From Marisa cornuarietis (taxonomy: Eukaryota > Mollusca > Gastropoda > Architaenioglossa > Ampullariidae): a stretch of DNA of 64,000 bases. Positions 24,801 to 34,039 of this stretch are shown piece by piece; position 1 is the stretch's first letter; each line of letters starts with the position of its first letter. Position numbers and translations under genes: made by a program. The notes beneath the pieces were generated by a model. The model saw only the letters and a program-made list of their open reading frames with translations. It searched no databases and was not told where the DNA came from. The stretch spans positions 1,432,501 through 1,496,500 of the forward strand of contig SMMW01000145.1 of assembly GCA_004794655.1 (NCBI GenBank), given 5' to 3'.

Positions 24801-27800
24801 TAATTCTTTAGTTTAACTTTGTCACATAATGGTTTTCTATATTTTTAATGTATGCCATATTTTACATCTTAATACTCTTTTAATAACTTATCGTCATGAA
24901 ATGTTTGCTAGTTTAGTGTTCGGACGATTAAGCTAATAGATTTCTGTTTGAATGTACGATTTATGCATCAATGTATGTAATTACTTATTCATAAAATATA
25001 ATTTTAGATAAGCATACTAATCTAAGCCCCCCAAAAATAAAAGTCACTAGTCACGTGGCCTCTTACCACTGGAGGAAAAGGAAAGGGAGGGGGGCTGCAT
25101 TTGTTTTTAATGGACGAACTCCTGGTCACTCTCATTATCTCCCTGTATCTGTGTAGTTTGGGCATAATTTGGGTGATATTTTATACATGTATCGATATAT
25201 ATATATATATATCCACTGTCCGCTCTGACATGCAGTTTATTTCTTATACAAAGACATTCTTATTTGTCTTGTGTACCGATACATATTGTCGCTGTCTCGG
25301 TGCATCTTCATATTATGATAATCTGCTTGAACTCTCTATCTCTCTCTCTCTCTTTATATATATATATATATATGTGGGTACATGATAATATCTATTAGTC
25401 CTAACTGCTGTTTCGTTGTATTGCCAAATTATAATGAACTGTTTGGTTCTTCAAAATCTGATGATCTTTGTGTATGGCCAATTTATTGCTGACTCTTTTG
25501 TATCGAATAACTGTCATACTGTGCCGACATATTCTGTGATTGTTTTTGCTTCCTTCTGTCCATCTTGCTTTTCAAGCTGTGTGTGCAAGAAAACTACCGC
25601 AACAACCCCTTTCACAACTTCCGACACTGCTTCTGCGTGAGTCAGATGATGTACGGCATGATCCACTTGGCCAAACTGTGGGAGCGCATGTCCAGGGAAG
25701 ACCTAGGCATCCTGCTCACCGCCGCCGTCTGCCACGATCTCGACCACCCTGGGTACAACAACACGTGAGTTGCGTTCTTTAGGTTACTAACCTTTCTCTC
25801 CCTATACTAGTACATTGCTCCTCTCAAACTGACTGACTGACTGACTGAGCTTAACGTGTCCTCCCAGAAATCCACATGAGTAGTTTTCTACCATCTGAGG
25901 TTAACCTGTCCTCTCAGATATCAAATCAACGCTCGCACGGAGCTGGCCATCCGTTACAACGACATCTCGCCGCTTGAGAACCACCACTGTGCTGTGGCCT
26001 TCCAGATCCTGTCAAACCCAGAGACCAACATCTTTGCCAACATCGACAAAGACACTTTCAAGAGAATCCGAGCAGTGAGTGCACTTCATCATCTCACTCT
26101 AATAAATAATTAGAAACAAGACAAAAATGTAAAAGTTGTTTAACCGTTCGATACCAAACTTCACTGCATTCAACGCTAGCGATTGTGAAAATAACATCCT
26201 GCAGACTATGTGAACAATGATCAAGATAGTACCTGGTCACCCGAGCAGAAATGTACCTTGTCTCTGGGCGCACCGCCAGTTACCTCCCCTTGCTGATTAC
26301 TTGCGTGGTTTTCTCTCCTGCACGTCTGAGCATTTGGACACCGGTGGCTGGTAGATAATTTTAAGAGCTCAAATCGAAGAGGACAGGTGTTTGTAGAGCT
26401 TCACAGGCAGAAATGGTTGCGGGAATGGAACTGCATCCCTTGCTCTCCTCAAAAAGCCTGTACTATTCTTTCCTCGTGTGTCATTCTGGTGACTAACCAT
26501 GTTATCTTCCTGTGTTTGTATCATGTGAAGAAGTGTTAGTTAAACCATGTTATCTTCCTGTCTCTGTATCATATGAGGAAGTTTTAGCTAAACAATATTC
26601 AGACAGTATCTCATACAAAATCATAACCAAACTCCCAGAATCATCTTTGAGGACATTATTGCAGATTTTCAACCATATTTGGAATACAGGAAACCTTCCT
26701 TCCGCTTGGCATGAGGCTATAATAGTTCCTATACCAAAACCAGGAAAAGATCCCTCAGATCCAAACAGTTATCGTCCAATTGCTTTAACAAACTGTTTCT
26801 GTAAGGTGCTAGAAGAGATGGTAAATTCACGATTGATTTGGGTGTTAGAGTCCCAAAATCTTTTTTCCAGCATCCAGTGTGGGTTTCGGAAAAATTGTAA
26901 TACTACAGATCAAATGGTTAGATTTGAAACGTTTATAAGGGACGCCTTTATTAACAAAGAGCATGTCATAGGAGTATTCTTTGACCTAGAAAGAGCCTAT
27001 GACACAGTGTGGAGGCAAGGTATTTTGTTGGATCTATTTTCTCTAGGCTTTCGAGGCCGACTACCAATTTTCATCAAAAACTTTCTAACATGTCGTGTGT
27101 TTAGAGTCCGTATACAAAATACCTTTTCAGACACCCATGAACAACAGGTGGGAGTCCCTCAAGGAAGTATCCTGTCACCTATATTGTTCTGTATTAAAAT
27201 AGATGGCATCCTGAAGTCTATTCCCACAAATATGGCTGCCTCGCTATATGTAGATGATTTTGCACTTTGTATACGAGGAAAGCTTCTACCTGATCTGGAG
27301 AGACAATTACAGTTATGTGTAAACCACATCTCAAAATGGGTATTAGAAAACGGTTTCAAATTTTCTCCCTCAAAATCTGTGTGCATTCACTTTACAAAAC
27401 TAAGAGGTCCTTTTCCTGAACCTTCTATTCATGTAAATGGAACAGCACTCAAAGTAGTGGAAGAGGTCCATTTCTTGGGTGTTATTTTTGATCGTAAACT
27501 CTCTTTTCAGAACCACATCTGTCATCTTCAGGCTTCTTGCCTGAAGGCTCTAGATATCTTGAGAGTGATAAGTAACACAAACTGGGGTGCAGACCAAATC
27601 ACTTTACTCCATTTGTATCGTTCCCTAGTGCGTTCAAAATTGGATTATGGATGCATAGTCTATGGATCAGCCAGGACATCCTACCTAAAAAGGCTAGACA
27701 CTGTACACCATCACGGCCTGAGAATTTGTCTTGGAGTTTTCAGAACTACTCCAATACACAGTCTATATGCAGAGGCAGGTGAACCCCCTCTAGAGTTACG

Positions 27801-30800
27801 CCGACTAAAACTAATGTTGTCCTATGTCTCAAAACTTCGAGCTCTGCCCCAAAACCCTGCTTTCCACTCAGTTTTCTCCGTTCAGTTTCTGGAGAAATAC
27901 AGGGCACGTGAACGTGAACAAAAACCTCTACCCATACGAGCTTATCCCCATCTTCAGAAATTGGGAATGGACCCCCAAAAAACAGCACCAATTGCACTGA
28001 CCAGAACACCACCATGGCTACTTCCCACACCTGAAATTCGTTTTGACCTCTCTAACAAAAAAAAAGGTGAAACCCCTGACATAGTCTATCAGCAGCTTTT
28101 CATAGAAATAATCACAGACTATCCTGACTTTTGTCACATATACACTGATGGATCCAAAATACTGAAAAAGAAACTGTAGCAGCTGCAGCAGTGCCGATGG
28201 ACATTTCCACACCACCGCTGACAGCTCGCTTGGAAGGTCATAGCTCCATTTTTTCTGCCGAGTTAAAAGCCCTTCTACTTGCACTGCAGTATATCCATAC
28301 ATCTAAAGAGAAAAACTTCTTAGTTATTTCAGACTCTTTGTCATCCCTACTTGCACTTCACTCTCAATGTTTAGATCACCCACTACTGGTTAAATTCTTT
28401 GAACTTCTATCATTACTACAGAATAACAATTTTGACATTATCTTTATTTGGGTTCCTGGCCATGCAAATATTCCAGAAAACACTAAAGCTGATGAGGCAG
28501 CAAAAAAGGCCCTTCAGCAACCACTTGTGGTCCATACAACATTTGCCTCAGATTGGAACATTTCTGTTAAACTGTATATCTCACAACTTTGGCAGCTTCA
28601 CTGGGACTCCATGAAGCACAACAAACTTCACGCTATTTTTCCAAAACTATCAGACTGTATGACACAAGAATTTCTAAACCGACGAGAAAAAGTGGTTATA
28701 AATAGACTAAAAGCTGGTCACTCATATATCACTCACAGATTTTTGCTTGCAGGAGAAAACCCCCCACTTTGTCCTTGGTGTAAAGACCCCCTAACCATAG
28801 AACATTTGCTCATCTCCTGTTCAAAACTTGCTACAATTCGTCAAAACTATTTTACAGCACAGACTCTTGATGACCTTTTTGCCAAACACTCTTCCAAATC
28901 AATCCTGGCATATGTAAAGTCCATTCAGATTTTTCACCTGATATGATAGAACTTATATGTTTAAAAACTGTTATTTTGTAAAACTAAGAAAAGAGAAATC
29001 TATAGACTTGTACAATTACTTTATATCAACCTTTGAATAGTCATGTACATTGTTTTTGCCATGAGATAGCCATAGTTGCTGACTTGGCATAAAACAACAA
29101 CTAATAATAATAGCTAAACAATATTCGCACGCTTTCAGGTTTTCCATATCTTTCTGTGGCAAAAGCATATTTTCCTATTATACTGCACCTTTTGTAATCT
29201 AAGCAATAAGAAGTTGCCATGTTGTCTTTTTCTTAACCTGTCTGTCACTGTCAAACTGTGTTATGTCTGTCTATCATTGCATGACATGTCTCTCTCATAA
29301 TATTTCGTTTCTCTCTCGTGTCATGTCATGCTTTCTCACTTAATCTCACTCCCTCCCTTTTTTAGTGGATGAGTGGGGATGTCCTGTTCGTTCATCTGGT
29401 TCGACAAGTAAAAAAACGTTTTTTAACAGCTCCAGTGTGTTGCGTACCTGGTGTGACATATGAGTAGGCTGCTTGTTTATTTACAGTTCTGCTTTATGTA
29501 CACAGGGTATGACAATGCTGATCCTAGCCACTGACATGGCGCGGCACGGAGAGATCATGGAGAGCTTTAAAGAGAAGCTGACCGCCGGATTTGACTTCCA
29601 CAGCAAGGAACACACAGATACGGTACACAGTCAATATGTCATATAACACAAACACGGTACACAATCAATATGTTATAACACAGAGACAATATACAGTCAA
29701 TAATGTTATAACACAGACACAGTACACAGTCAACATGTTATATAACACAGACACAGTACACAGTCAGCATGCTATGACACTGACAGTACACAGTCAACAT
29801 GTTATAACACAGACATAGTACACAGTTAACATGTTATAACTCAGACACAGTAGTCAACATGCAATGACACTGACAGTACACAGTCAACATGTTATAACAC
29901 AGACATAGTGCACAGTCAACATGTTATAACACAGACACAGTAGTCAACATGCTATGACACTGACAATACACGGTCAACATGTTATAACACAGACACAGTA
30001 CACAGTCAACATGTTATAACACAGACATAGTGCACAGTCAACATGTTATAACACAGACACAGTAGTCAACATGCTATGACACTGACAGTACACAGTCAAC
30101 ATGTTATAACACAGACACAGTTGTCAACATACTATGACACTGACAATACACAGTGAACATGTTATATAACACAGACACAGTACACAGTCAACACGTTATA
30201 ACACAGACATAGTACACAGTCAACATGTTATAACACAGACACAGTACACAGTCAACATGTTATAACACAGACATAGTACACAGTCAACATGTTATAACAC
30301 AGACACAGTATACAGTCAACATGTTATAACACAGACATAGTACACAGTCAACTTGTTATAACACAGACACAGTACACAGTCAACATGCTATGACACTGAC
30401 AATACACGGTCAACATGTTATAACACAGTACACAGTCAACATGTTATAACACAGACACAGTACACAGTCAACATGTTATAGCACAGACATAGTAGTCAAC
30501 ATGCTATGACACTGACAATACACAGTCAACATGTTATAACACAGTAGACAGTCAACATGTTATAACACAGACACAGTACACAGTCAACATGTTATAACAC
30601 AGACACAGTACACAGTCAACATGCTATGACACTGACAATACACAGCCAACATGTTACAACACAGTCCACAGCCAACATGTTATAACACAGTACACAGTCA
30701 ACATGTTATAACACAGTACACAGTCAACATGTTATAACACAGACACAGTACACAGTCAACATGTTATAACACAGACATAGTAGTCAACATGCTATGACAC

Positions 30801-33122
30801 TGACAGTACACAGTCAAGGTGTGTCACAATGACATGGTTCAGTTGACTTAACATGACTATACCAGTAACAATCATTTCTAAGCGCTTCCCTATTCTCTGA
30901 GTCTGTCTTTCAAGATACACGCGCTGACAAAGTTCATTCTACCAGGTTTGCAGGCCACTTACACAAAATATGTCTACAGTAGATATTTGTTGTTATTGAC
31001 ATAGAAACAGAAGCCTTTGATTCCAAAGGCAAGCTCCTTGTATATTCGCAAAATATATTTGTAAAGAGTCTAATGGTTTGACACGAATATTTCGACATGT
31101 TTTAACATTATGTGAACGAGATGGCACCCAAGATGGGAAAGTTCATTATTTGCCCCACCCCCCACCCCCCGTTCATAGAGATATACCGGCAGAAGTACAC
31201 TCCCTCGTGCGGGGTTAATGCGGGGTTATTCTGGGCCTGGATGTAATTCCAGACAATTCTGGAAGCAACGATTCCTATGGCTTGATAGTTAACGAGGGGG
31301 GGGGGAGGTGTTTGACGAGACGAGAACCCAGGTTCAGGAGGTTGGCCTCAGTTTTCTTGGCACTGGATCGATTGCTCTTGTCTGGCCCGACATTCCCCTG
31401 TATTTTAACCCTTGACCTCCCCTTCACCCCAAAGTATGGGCTGCTGTGTGATTTGGTTTGTTAATAATGTATTGGTTGTATAATGAGTATTAACCAGTCG
31501 TCTTTTATTTCTTTCCATTTTTCTTCATCTGAGTTTGTTTCTTCTTCTTGCCTTTCATATCTTCATTGCTTTGGTGTTTTGTTCGTAGATATTATAACAA
31601 TCTACGGGTTCTACTGACTTTTCCTGAATAGAAACATTTAGGTGAACCTTGCGTGTTGTACAGTCACAGCGCTTATAGAAATGGAAGTACAGACAATGGC
31701 TCATTGATGATTGTTGTTGATGCTGCAGTTAAAGATGATGCTGATCAAGTGTTGCGACATTTCTAACGAAGTACGGCCTATGGAGGTGTCGGAGCCCTGG
31801 GTGGACTGTTTGCTGGAGGAGTATTTTAATCAGGTGAGGAATATTTAAACAAAACGAGGACCACATTGTGACCATATGTCCATAAAACTGAAGACCTTAG
31901 TGCAAGGAAAGAAGAAAAAAGGATAGACTTTTAAAATAACAATTCTAATCAAAGTATGAAGTTTGCTGGAATAAGCAGCTCGTGTTATATATATATATAT
32001 ATAATTTTTTTTTATTTAACGTTTTGGTATCACGATAAAAGAGATGTCTTAATCTTAATGTCGCCCACTTTTTGTAGTCTGACCGCGAGAAGATGGAGGG
32101 CCTGCCCGTGGCGCCCTTTATGGACCGGGACAAGGTGACCAAGCCCACAGCACAAATCGGGTTTATTAAGTTTGTGCTCATCCCCATGTTTGAGACTGTT
32201 GCCAAGGTTAGTTGCTGCTTCACATTGTAACACATGTGAATAACAATACAGTAGGCAAGGGATGTTTTACTGGAGTCTACTTTCTTTTGACTGGCACTTA
32301 TCTTACATGTAAACACTTCTGACTAGCTAAATGACTATTCGTTTAATATTTTAGCTAAATGCATATTCGTTTCAATTTTAACAAACAACATTAAAACAGT
32401 TTTGACTCGCGACATGTTAGAAATAAAGACAGAAATAACATACTTCAACTTTCAGCGCTCTGAGGATTTTCATTTTTTGTCTTTTTCTGTTCCACTGTAA
32501 TAAGCAAAGACTTTATAGAATTTGTATGATGTTTCAAATAGTGTTTATCGTCCCAACTGTTTTTTATAGTGTTTAGATAATAGAACAATCTATACTGGAA
32601 ATATTTTCTTGCAATTATAAAGTTACTGCTTGATGTTCACAAGGTCTGAAGCAAACACTTTGTTAATTGGTGATTCTGTCAAGTCTGACGAAGTAAACAG
32701 TTTACTGTTGTCTGCTTCTGCAGGTTTCTTGACTGAACAGATTAGACAAAAAATGTCATCTCGGTAGCTGGATATCTGTCTGCTTCATCTTCTTTATTTC
32801 TCCTGTGATGCTTTTCTCCCCTTACCTTTGTATTTCTTTCAAATCGTATAGGGGCGACATTTAAACTGTTTTTGTTTTCTTGATGTTGCTATAGTATATT
32901 TCTTAGCTAACATGTTGATAAAAGATTAAAACAGTCGCTTTTTAAATATTTTGCATCTATATTTTTAATTTAATTATGCAATAAAAGAAATCAAATGAAG
33001 ATACGGATAGCGGGGCTGTGTGGCAGGTTTTTCCTCAGTTTGAAGAGGTCATGGTGCGACCCTTGCAGATGGCCAAGGACCGGTATGAGGCCATGAAAAA
33101 TGCGGAGGAAGCGGCCAAACAG
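7767..33122 (+). CDS. PDE9A: PDE9A gene (partial, 13+ exons)
   Basis: High-affinity cGMP-specific 3',5'-cyclic phosphodiesterase, which hydrolyses cGMP to GMP. Exons: 7767-7810, 8364-8418, 13797-13867, 14296-14404, 15378-15474 or 20704-20764, 23053-23127, 23626-23712, 25577-25764, 25918-26074, 29506-29622, 31729-31833, 32078-32206, 33027-33122. All phases are compatible, giving about 440 residues. The catalytic domain runs from about exon 23053 to the end. It retains the HNxxH motif, HD in [11 protein letters not shown], the metal-binding Asp of [10 protein letters not shown], the PDE9-type Tyr in LLEEYF, and the invariant Gln in TAQIGFIKF. The order and wording match vertebrate PDE9A throughout. 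The N-terminal PH-like region and initiator codon were not located, and the terminal exon is uncertain. Several introns hold satellites, a SINE and a LINE. An active enzyme is expected because no key residue is missing. Confidence 0.93.
7834..8090. repeat. ~99-bp tandem triplication in PDE9A intron
   Basis: About 2.6 copies of a ~99-bp unit starting AGCATCACGTGTCACGGCAA at about 7834, 7932 and 8031, each followed by CTACACACTACC-type subrepeats. The first two copies are nearly identical; the third diverges. Each copy carries the palindromic E-box CACGTG. Confidence 0.9.
8364..8418 (+). CDS. PDE9A: PDE9A exon (linker start)
   Basis: Follows TTGTGCAG and ends before GTAGGA. Reads [17 protein letters not shown], aligning with the helical linker of vertebrate PDE9A (IQSVLAQVAEQFSR). 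It enters with two bases and leaves with AG, which joins G of the next exon to make Arg. The matching phases on both sides support it despite its 55-bp length. Confidence 0.8.
8419..8920. other. PDE9A intron, unremarkable part
   Basis: No exon or mobile element recognised. A short (ACA)n run lies at about 8519-8535. Confidence 0.5.
8924..9756. repeat. Higher-order minisatellite, 43/54-bp units
   Basis: About 830 bp built from a core ACTAAAG..AAAGAAATATAGTAGAGG..TTATAAATGC. Three variants alternate: one with a duplicated 11-bp AGGTATAGTAG segment (about 54 bp), one without it (about 43 bp), and one with ACACTAAAG replacing GTATATGCTAAAG. The variants recur in blocks, so the array has grown by multi-unit duplications. 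A few single-base variants (GAAGTATAG, GTATGTG) mark individual copies. Confidence 0.93.
9757..12589. other. PDE9A intron with microsatellites and a CpG-rich patch
   Basis: Holds CA/CT microsatellite at 9917-9992 and a degenerate 22-bp duplication at about 11000-11045 (CCTTGGTGTAACTTATCACTAG). A CpG-rich patch at about 12420-12555 includes GCGGCGCGCATG. Open frames at 10126-10835, 11458-11808 and 11918-12160 have no recognised domain, so no gene is claimed. Confidence 0.45.
12700..13295. repeat. CA-rich low-complexity tract
   Basis: About 600 bp dominated by ACACAC, CACATA and ACGCAC words with interspersed purines. Overlapping long open frames on both strands (HTH.. and TVCV.. peptides) are consequences of the composition, not genes. 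Confidence 0.9.
13797..13867 (+). CDS. PDE9A: PDE9A exon (coiled-coil linker 1)
   Basis: Follows CGCACAG, ends before GTAAGT. Reads [20 protein letters not shown] then KME, matching the vertebrate linker FKINELKAEV..LAVLEKRVELEG. Heptad-like leucines suggest a coiled coil used in dimerisation. An in-frame ATG at 13807 with a CpG-rich patch 1.3 kb upstream could start a short isoform, which is speculative. Confidence 0.85.
14296..14404 (+). CDS. PDE9A: PDE9A exon (coiled-coil linker 2)
   Basis: Follows CCTTGCAG, ends before GTAAGT. Reads [20 protein letters not shown] and continues to FNRL. LEGLKxVEIEKCK is the same as in vertebrate PDE9A, so identification is firm. The exon ends with AG of a split codon, which sets the phase for the two competing downstream exons at 15378 and 20704. 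Confidence 0.92.
14405..15377. other. PDE9A intron
   Basis: Nothing but a CA-rich patch at about 14570-14620 and an AT-rich tail. No exon recognised. Confidence 0.5.
15378..15474 (+). CDS. PDE9A: PDE9A alternative exon a
   Basis: Follows ATCACAAAG, ends before GTAAAT. Reads [20 protein letters not shown] then [12 protein letters not shown]. The final RDxxTYPK equals the PRRDVPTYPK that directly precedes YLLSPET in vertebrates, and it joins in phase to YTLSKET of the exon at 23053. Length 97 bp (3n+1). It shares entry and exit phase with the exon at 20704 and cannot be spliced in series with it. Confidence 0.8.
15475..20703. other. Long PDE9A intron between the alternative exons
   Basis: No further exon recognised. 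Contains degenerate GAGGCTTxxGATGTTGC repeats at about 16711-16930, a (GA)n run at 17748-17762, an (AT)n at about 18341-18362, and a (GT)n at 18808-18844. Short open frames (15991-16185, 17048-17308, 19161-19430) show no domain. If exons a and b are alternatives, splicing regulators would be expected in this interval. Confidence 0.45.
20704..20764 (+). CDS. PDE9A: PDE9A alternative exon b
   Basis: Follows a strong polypyrimidine tract (TTTCTTTCTCTCTCTCTCTC region) and CCCAG, ends before GTAACC. In the required phase it reads [20 protein letters not shown], whose end resembles exon a ([10 protein letters not shown]) and the vertebrate PRRDVPTYPK. Length 61 bp (3n+1), same phases as exon a. After exon a its first triplet would be TGA, so tandem inclusion terminates the protein. 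It could also be a decayed duplicate, but the splice sites look good. Confidence 0.6.
20765..23052. other. PDE9A intron
   Basis: AT-rich. An (AAAC)n-like stretch lies at 21560-21608 and a (GA)n at about 22778-22798. The open frame at 22303-22554 has no recognised domain. No exon or transposon supported. Confidence 0.45.
23053..23127 (+). CDS. PDE9A: PDE9A exon (catalytic domain start)
   Basis: Follows TGTGAAG, ends before GTTAGT. Reads [20 protein letters not shown] then WEPNE, matching [25 protein letters not shown] of vertebrate PDE9A. Phase 0 at both ends. This is the first part of the catalytic domain. Confidence 0.93.
23363..23390 (+). promoter_or_regulatory. CRE palindrome with TATA-like motif in intron
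   Basis: TGACGTCA at 23363-23370 followed 11 bp later by CTATATATAG at about 23381-23390. This is the arrangement of a TATA-containing, CREB-responsive core promoter, about 235 bp upstream of the exon at 23626. No transcript evidence is visible; it may be chance. Confidence 0.3.
23626..23712 (+). CDS. PDE9A: PDE9A exon (catalytic)
   Basis: Follows CTTTTTCAG, ends before GTACGC. Reads [20 protein letters not shown] then NPITLKRWL, matching MLSCLEHMYHDLGLV..FSINPVTLRRWL in vertebrates. Phase 0 at both ends. Confidence 0.95.
24438..24670 (+). mobile_element. tRNA-derived SINE, family 2, copy a
   Basis: A tRNA-like head (AACTGAGATGTTAGAGCGCTGG) is followed by a canonical B box GGTTCGAGACC at 24494-24504. 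The body contains CTTCTCCCAGTCAACCCAGC, ATGGGTACCTGACTCC and a G-rich GGGGGGAGGTAAGG stretch. The copy at 47690-47890 on the opposite strand has the same order of parts. The element lies in the PDE9A intron between 23712 and 25577. Confidence 0.7.
24671..25576. other. PDE9A intron
   Basis: AT-rich with two short (AT)n microsatellites at about 25195-25211 and 25354-25374. Nothing else recognised. Confidence 0.5.
25577..25764 (+). CDS. PDE9A: PDE9A exon (HNxxH and HD metal site)
   Basis: Follows GCTTTTCAAG, ends before GTGAGT. Reads [20 protein letters not shown] and ends in [16 protein letters not shown] carries the proton-donor His and a metal-binding His; CHDLDH gives the second His-Asp pair (equivalent to human PDE9A2 H252, H256, H292, D293). 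Ends with AC, which joins A of the next exon to give Thr. Near-identity to vertebrate PDE9A makes this certain. Confidence 0.98.
25918..26074 (+). CDS. PDE9A: PDE9A exon (catalytic core)
   Basis: Follows CCTCTCAG, ends before GTGAGT. Reads [20 protein letters not shown] then [20 protein letters not shown] and DTFKRIRA. NDxSxLENHHC is the conserved PDE helix containing residues that position the metal-bound water. Matches vertebrate PDE9A nearly residue for residue. Confidence 0.98.
26494..26588. repeat. ~48-bp tandem duplication at the LINE insertion site
   Basis: Two copies of TAACCATGTTATCTTCCTGT..TGTATCAT.TGA.GAAGT, at about 26494-26540 and 26541-26588, differing at a handful of positions. 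The LINE target duplication begins within the second copy. Confidence 0.85.
26585..26600. repeat. Target-site duplication, left copy
   Basis: TAGCTAAACAATATTC, identical to 29111-29126, flanking the LINE insertion. Confidence 0.93.
26601..28946 (+). pseudogene. LINE reverse transcriptase-RNase H (truncated, one frameshift)
   Basis: The RT part (26601-28179) contains [60 protein letters not shown] and the catalytic box YVDD. YVDD is a variant of the usual FADD. RNase H begins with YTDGSK at about 28141; a frameshift in the A-rich stretch near 28165 then moves the frame to [21 protein letters not shown] sequence ([17 protein letters not shown]), [12 protein letters not shown] and [20 protein letters not shown], which supply the remaining acidic residues. 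The end has [17 protein letters not shown], a C-x2-C-x7-H-x4-C-like finger. An upstream ATG in frame at 26512 belongs to flanking sequence. Confidence 0.93.
26601..29110 (+). mobile_element. 5'-truncated I/Nimb-like LINE insertion
   Basis: A 2.51-kb element between perfect 16-bp target-site duplications, in the PDE9A intron and in the same orientation as the gene. It begins inside the RT coding region, so the endonuclease and ORF1 are missing. It continues through RT, RNase H and a C-terminal zinc-knuckle-like segment, then about 160 bp of 3' UTR, and ends in a TAATAATAA tail. RT plus RNase H with a TAA-type tail fits the I/Nimb group (Nimbus-type elements are known from snails). Only one frame break and an exact target duplication indicate a recent insertion. 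Confidence 0.93.
29111..29126. repeat. Target-site duplication, right copy
   Basis: TAGCTAAACAATATTC, identical to 26585-26600, immediately after the TAATAATAA tail of the LINE. Confidence 0.93.
29506..29622 (+). CDS. PDE9A: PDE9A exon (catalytic)
   Basis: Follows GTACACAG, ends before GTACAC. Reads [20 protein letters not shown] then [19 protein letters not shown], matching [20 protein letters not shown] and the following FKEK of vertebrate PDE9A. Phase 0 at both ends. The last codons and the donor (ACACACAGATACG|GTACACAGTC) are themselves part of the first unit of the satellite that fills the next intron. Confidence 0.96.
29610..30816. repeat. ~32-bp satellite starting at the PDE9A splice donor
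   Basis: About 1.2 kb, roughly 37 copies of a unit close to TACACAGTCAACATGTTATA + ACACAGACACAG, with shorter variants (AGTAGTCAACATG, CTATGACACTGACA). Longer blocks of about 90-130 bp recur, showing multi-unit duplication. The array begins at the exon boundary itself: the exon end and donor align with the unit at most positions. Confidence 0.93.
30817..31728. other. PDE9A intron remainder
   Basis: No exon or mobile element recognised. C- and G-runs occur at about 31150-31170 and 31295-31306. Confidence 0.5.
31729..31833 (+). CDS. PDE9A: PDE9A exon (metal Asp, substrate pocket)
   Basis: Follows GATGCTGCAG, ends before GTGAGG. Reads [20 protein letters not shown] then [15 protein letters not shown]. 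The D of CCDIS is the metal ligand (human PDE9A2 D402), E of NEV corresponds to E406, and L and Y in LLEEY to L420 and Y424, which line the inhibitor/substrate pocket. All are conserved. Phase 0 at both ends. Confidence 0.98.
32078..32206 (+). CDS. PDE9A: PDE9A exon (glutamine switch)
   Basis: Follows CTTTTTGTAG, ends before GTTAGT. Reads [20 protein letters not shown] then [20 protein letters not shown] and VAK. The Q of TAQIGF is the invariant purine-binding glutamine (Q453 in human PDE9A2) and F of GFIKF the stacking phenylalanine (F456). Phase 0 at both ends. Confidence 0.98.
32207..33026. other. PDE9A intron
   Basis: AT-rich sequence without recognised exon, repeat or element. Confidence 0.5.
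33027..33122 (+). CDS. PDE9A: PDE9A exon (end of catalytic domain)
   Basis: Follows TGTGGCAG, ends before GTTTCA. Reads [20 protein letters not shown] then [12 protein letters not shown], matching [32 protein letters not shown], the last helix of the vertebrate catalytic domain. Phase 0 at the end, so the terminal exon must begin in phase 0. Confidence 0.93.
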
Positions 33123-33605
33123 GTTTCACTTTTTGTTTATTCTCTTGCACCTTTGCTGGATCATTGTTTGTTTGTTGTTTGTTGTTCTGGCTGGCCTTGT
33201 TGGCAAACGGCTGGTTGGTAAGTCGCTGACATATTTTTCGTGCAAACGGAGTTCTAAACAGTTTCTAACCGATGTGTCTTTGTTTTGTAATTAAGTCTCT
33301 GTGTTGATGTAAAGAGCAACTTGCCTTTATCTCACACCTTACTCAAAATGTTCGTATGCGCGTGCATTTTGTAGAATACACACCACGTAGAAGGAAGGGT
33401 CATTATACAAATGTGTAGGACACATGACACATGAGTACACGTATTTCGTGCATCAATTGTTTTTGTGTATAGGACATGTTCGTTGTTGTAAAATACACGT
33501 GTCATGGATCACGTGTGTATAATGCACGTAGTGTGTCTTTCTTTGTTTATTAATTGTATTTGTCTTGTGTTTGCTTTGCGCAAAACACGTTTCTCCCTCC
33601 TCCAG

Positions 33606-33710
33606 GTCACCGGGTCAAAGGCGTTTGTGTCTCATGAAGGACACGGGGTGAAGGCCGTTGTTCTGACATGGTCAATGCTGGACTTGGTGCAGTGTACACT
33701 TCTTCCCTAA
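33606..33710 (+). CDS. Candidate PDE9A terminal exon (option 1)
   Basis: Follows CCTCCTCCAG. In phase 0 it reads VTGSKAFVSHEGHGVKAVVL, continuing to DLVQCTLLP and a stop. No family match is remembered for this variable tail, so it is listed only because the phase and acceptor fit. Confidence 0.25.
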   Translation, partial: VTGSKAFVSHEGHGVKAVVLTWSMLDLVQCTLLP

Positions 33711-33760
33711 CATTTCCACAGCCCTCCCCCCTCTTTCTCTCTCTGGCCCGTCTGCTGCAG

Positions 33761-33901
33761 ATCGACCGTTGTAAGCGTCTAGACAATTTCGCTTGCGATC
33801 GCTTCTCTCCCCTTGTAGATATGCGTGACGGAATTAGACAGGAAAATCCCACAGACAGCATGCTACCATCATCAGGTACTCAGTCATTTCTTCGATTTTA
33901 A
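33761..33901 (+). CDS. Candidate PDE9A terminal exon (option 2)
   Basis: Preceded by the strongest polypyrimidine tract in the area (CCCCCCTCTTTCTCTCTCTG..CTGCAG). In phase 0 it reads IDRCKRLDNFACDRFSPLVD, continuing to GTQSFLRF and a stop at 33899-33901. Further options are an internal exon at 33821-33877 (ends before GTACTC) and a short terminal exon at 39826-39894. PDE9A tails are poorly conserved, so sequence alone does not decide. Confidence 0.35.
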   Translation: MDRCKRLDNFACDRFSPLVDMRDGIRQENPTDSMLPSSGTQSFLRF

Positions 33902-34039
33902 CCAGTCTGGTCTGTCTTCAGACAATACGTCTGGTGTCTTGAGGACTGTTAGCAGGCCACGTAGTCACACCGAGCTTTGTCACATCAAGATTCCATACGT
34001 CACGCGAAGGACCTTACAGACCCCAGGCATGTGTCAAGT

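Noticed and set aside
29591..30816. Array of regularly spaced repeats reminiscent of CRISPR
   Set aside because: The units are contiguous with no unique spacers, and the genome is eukaryotic. It is a satellite.
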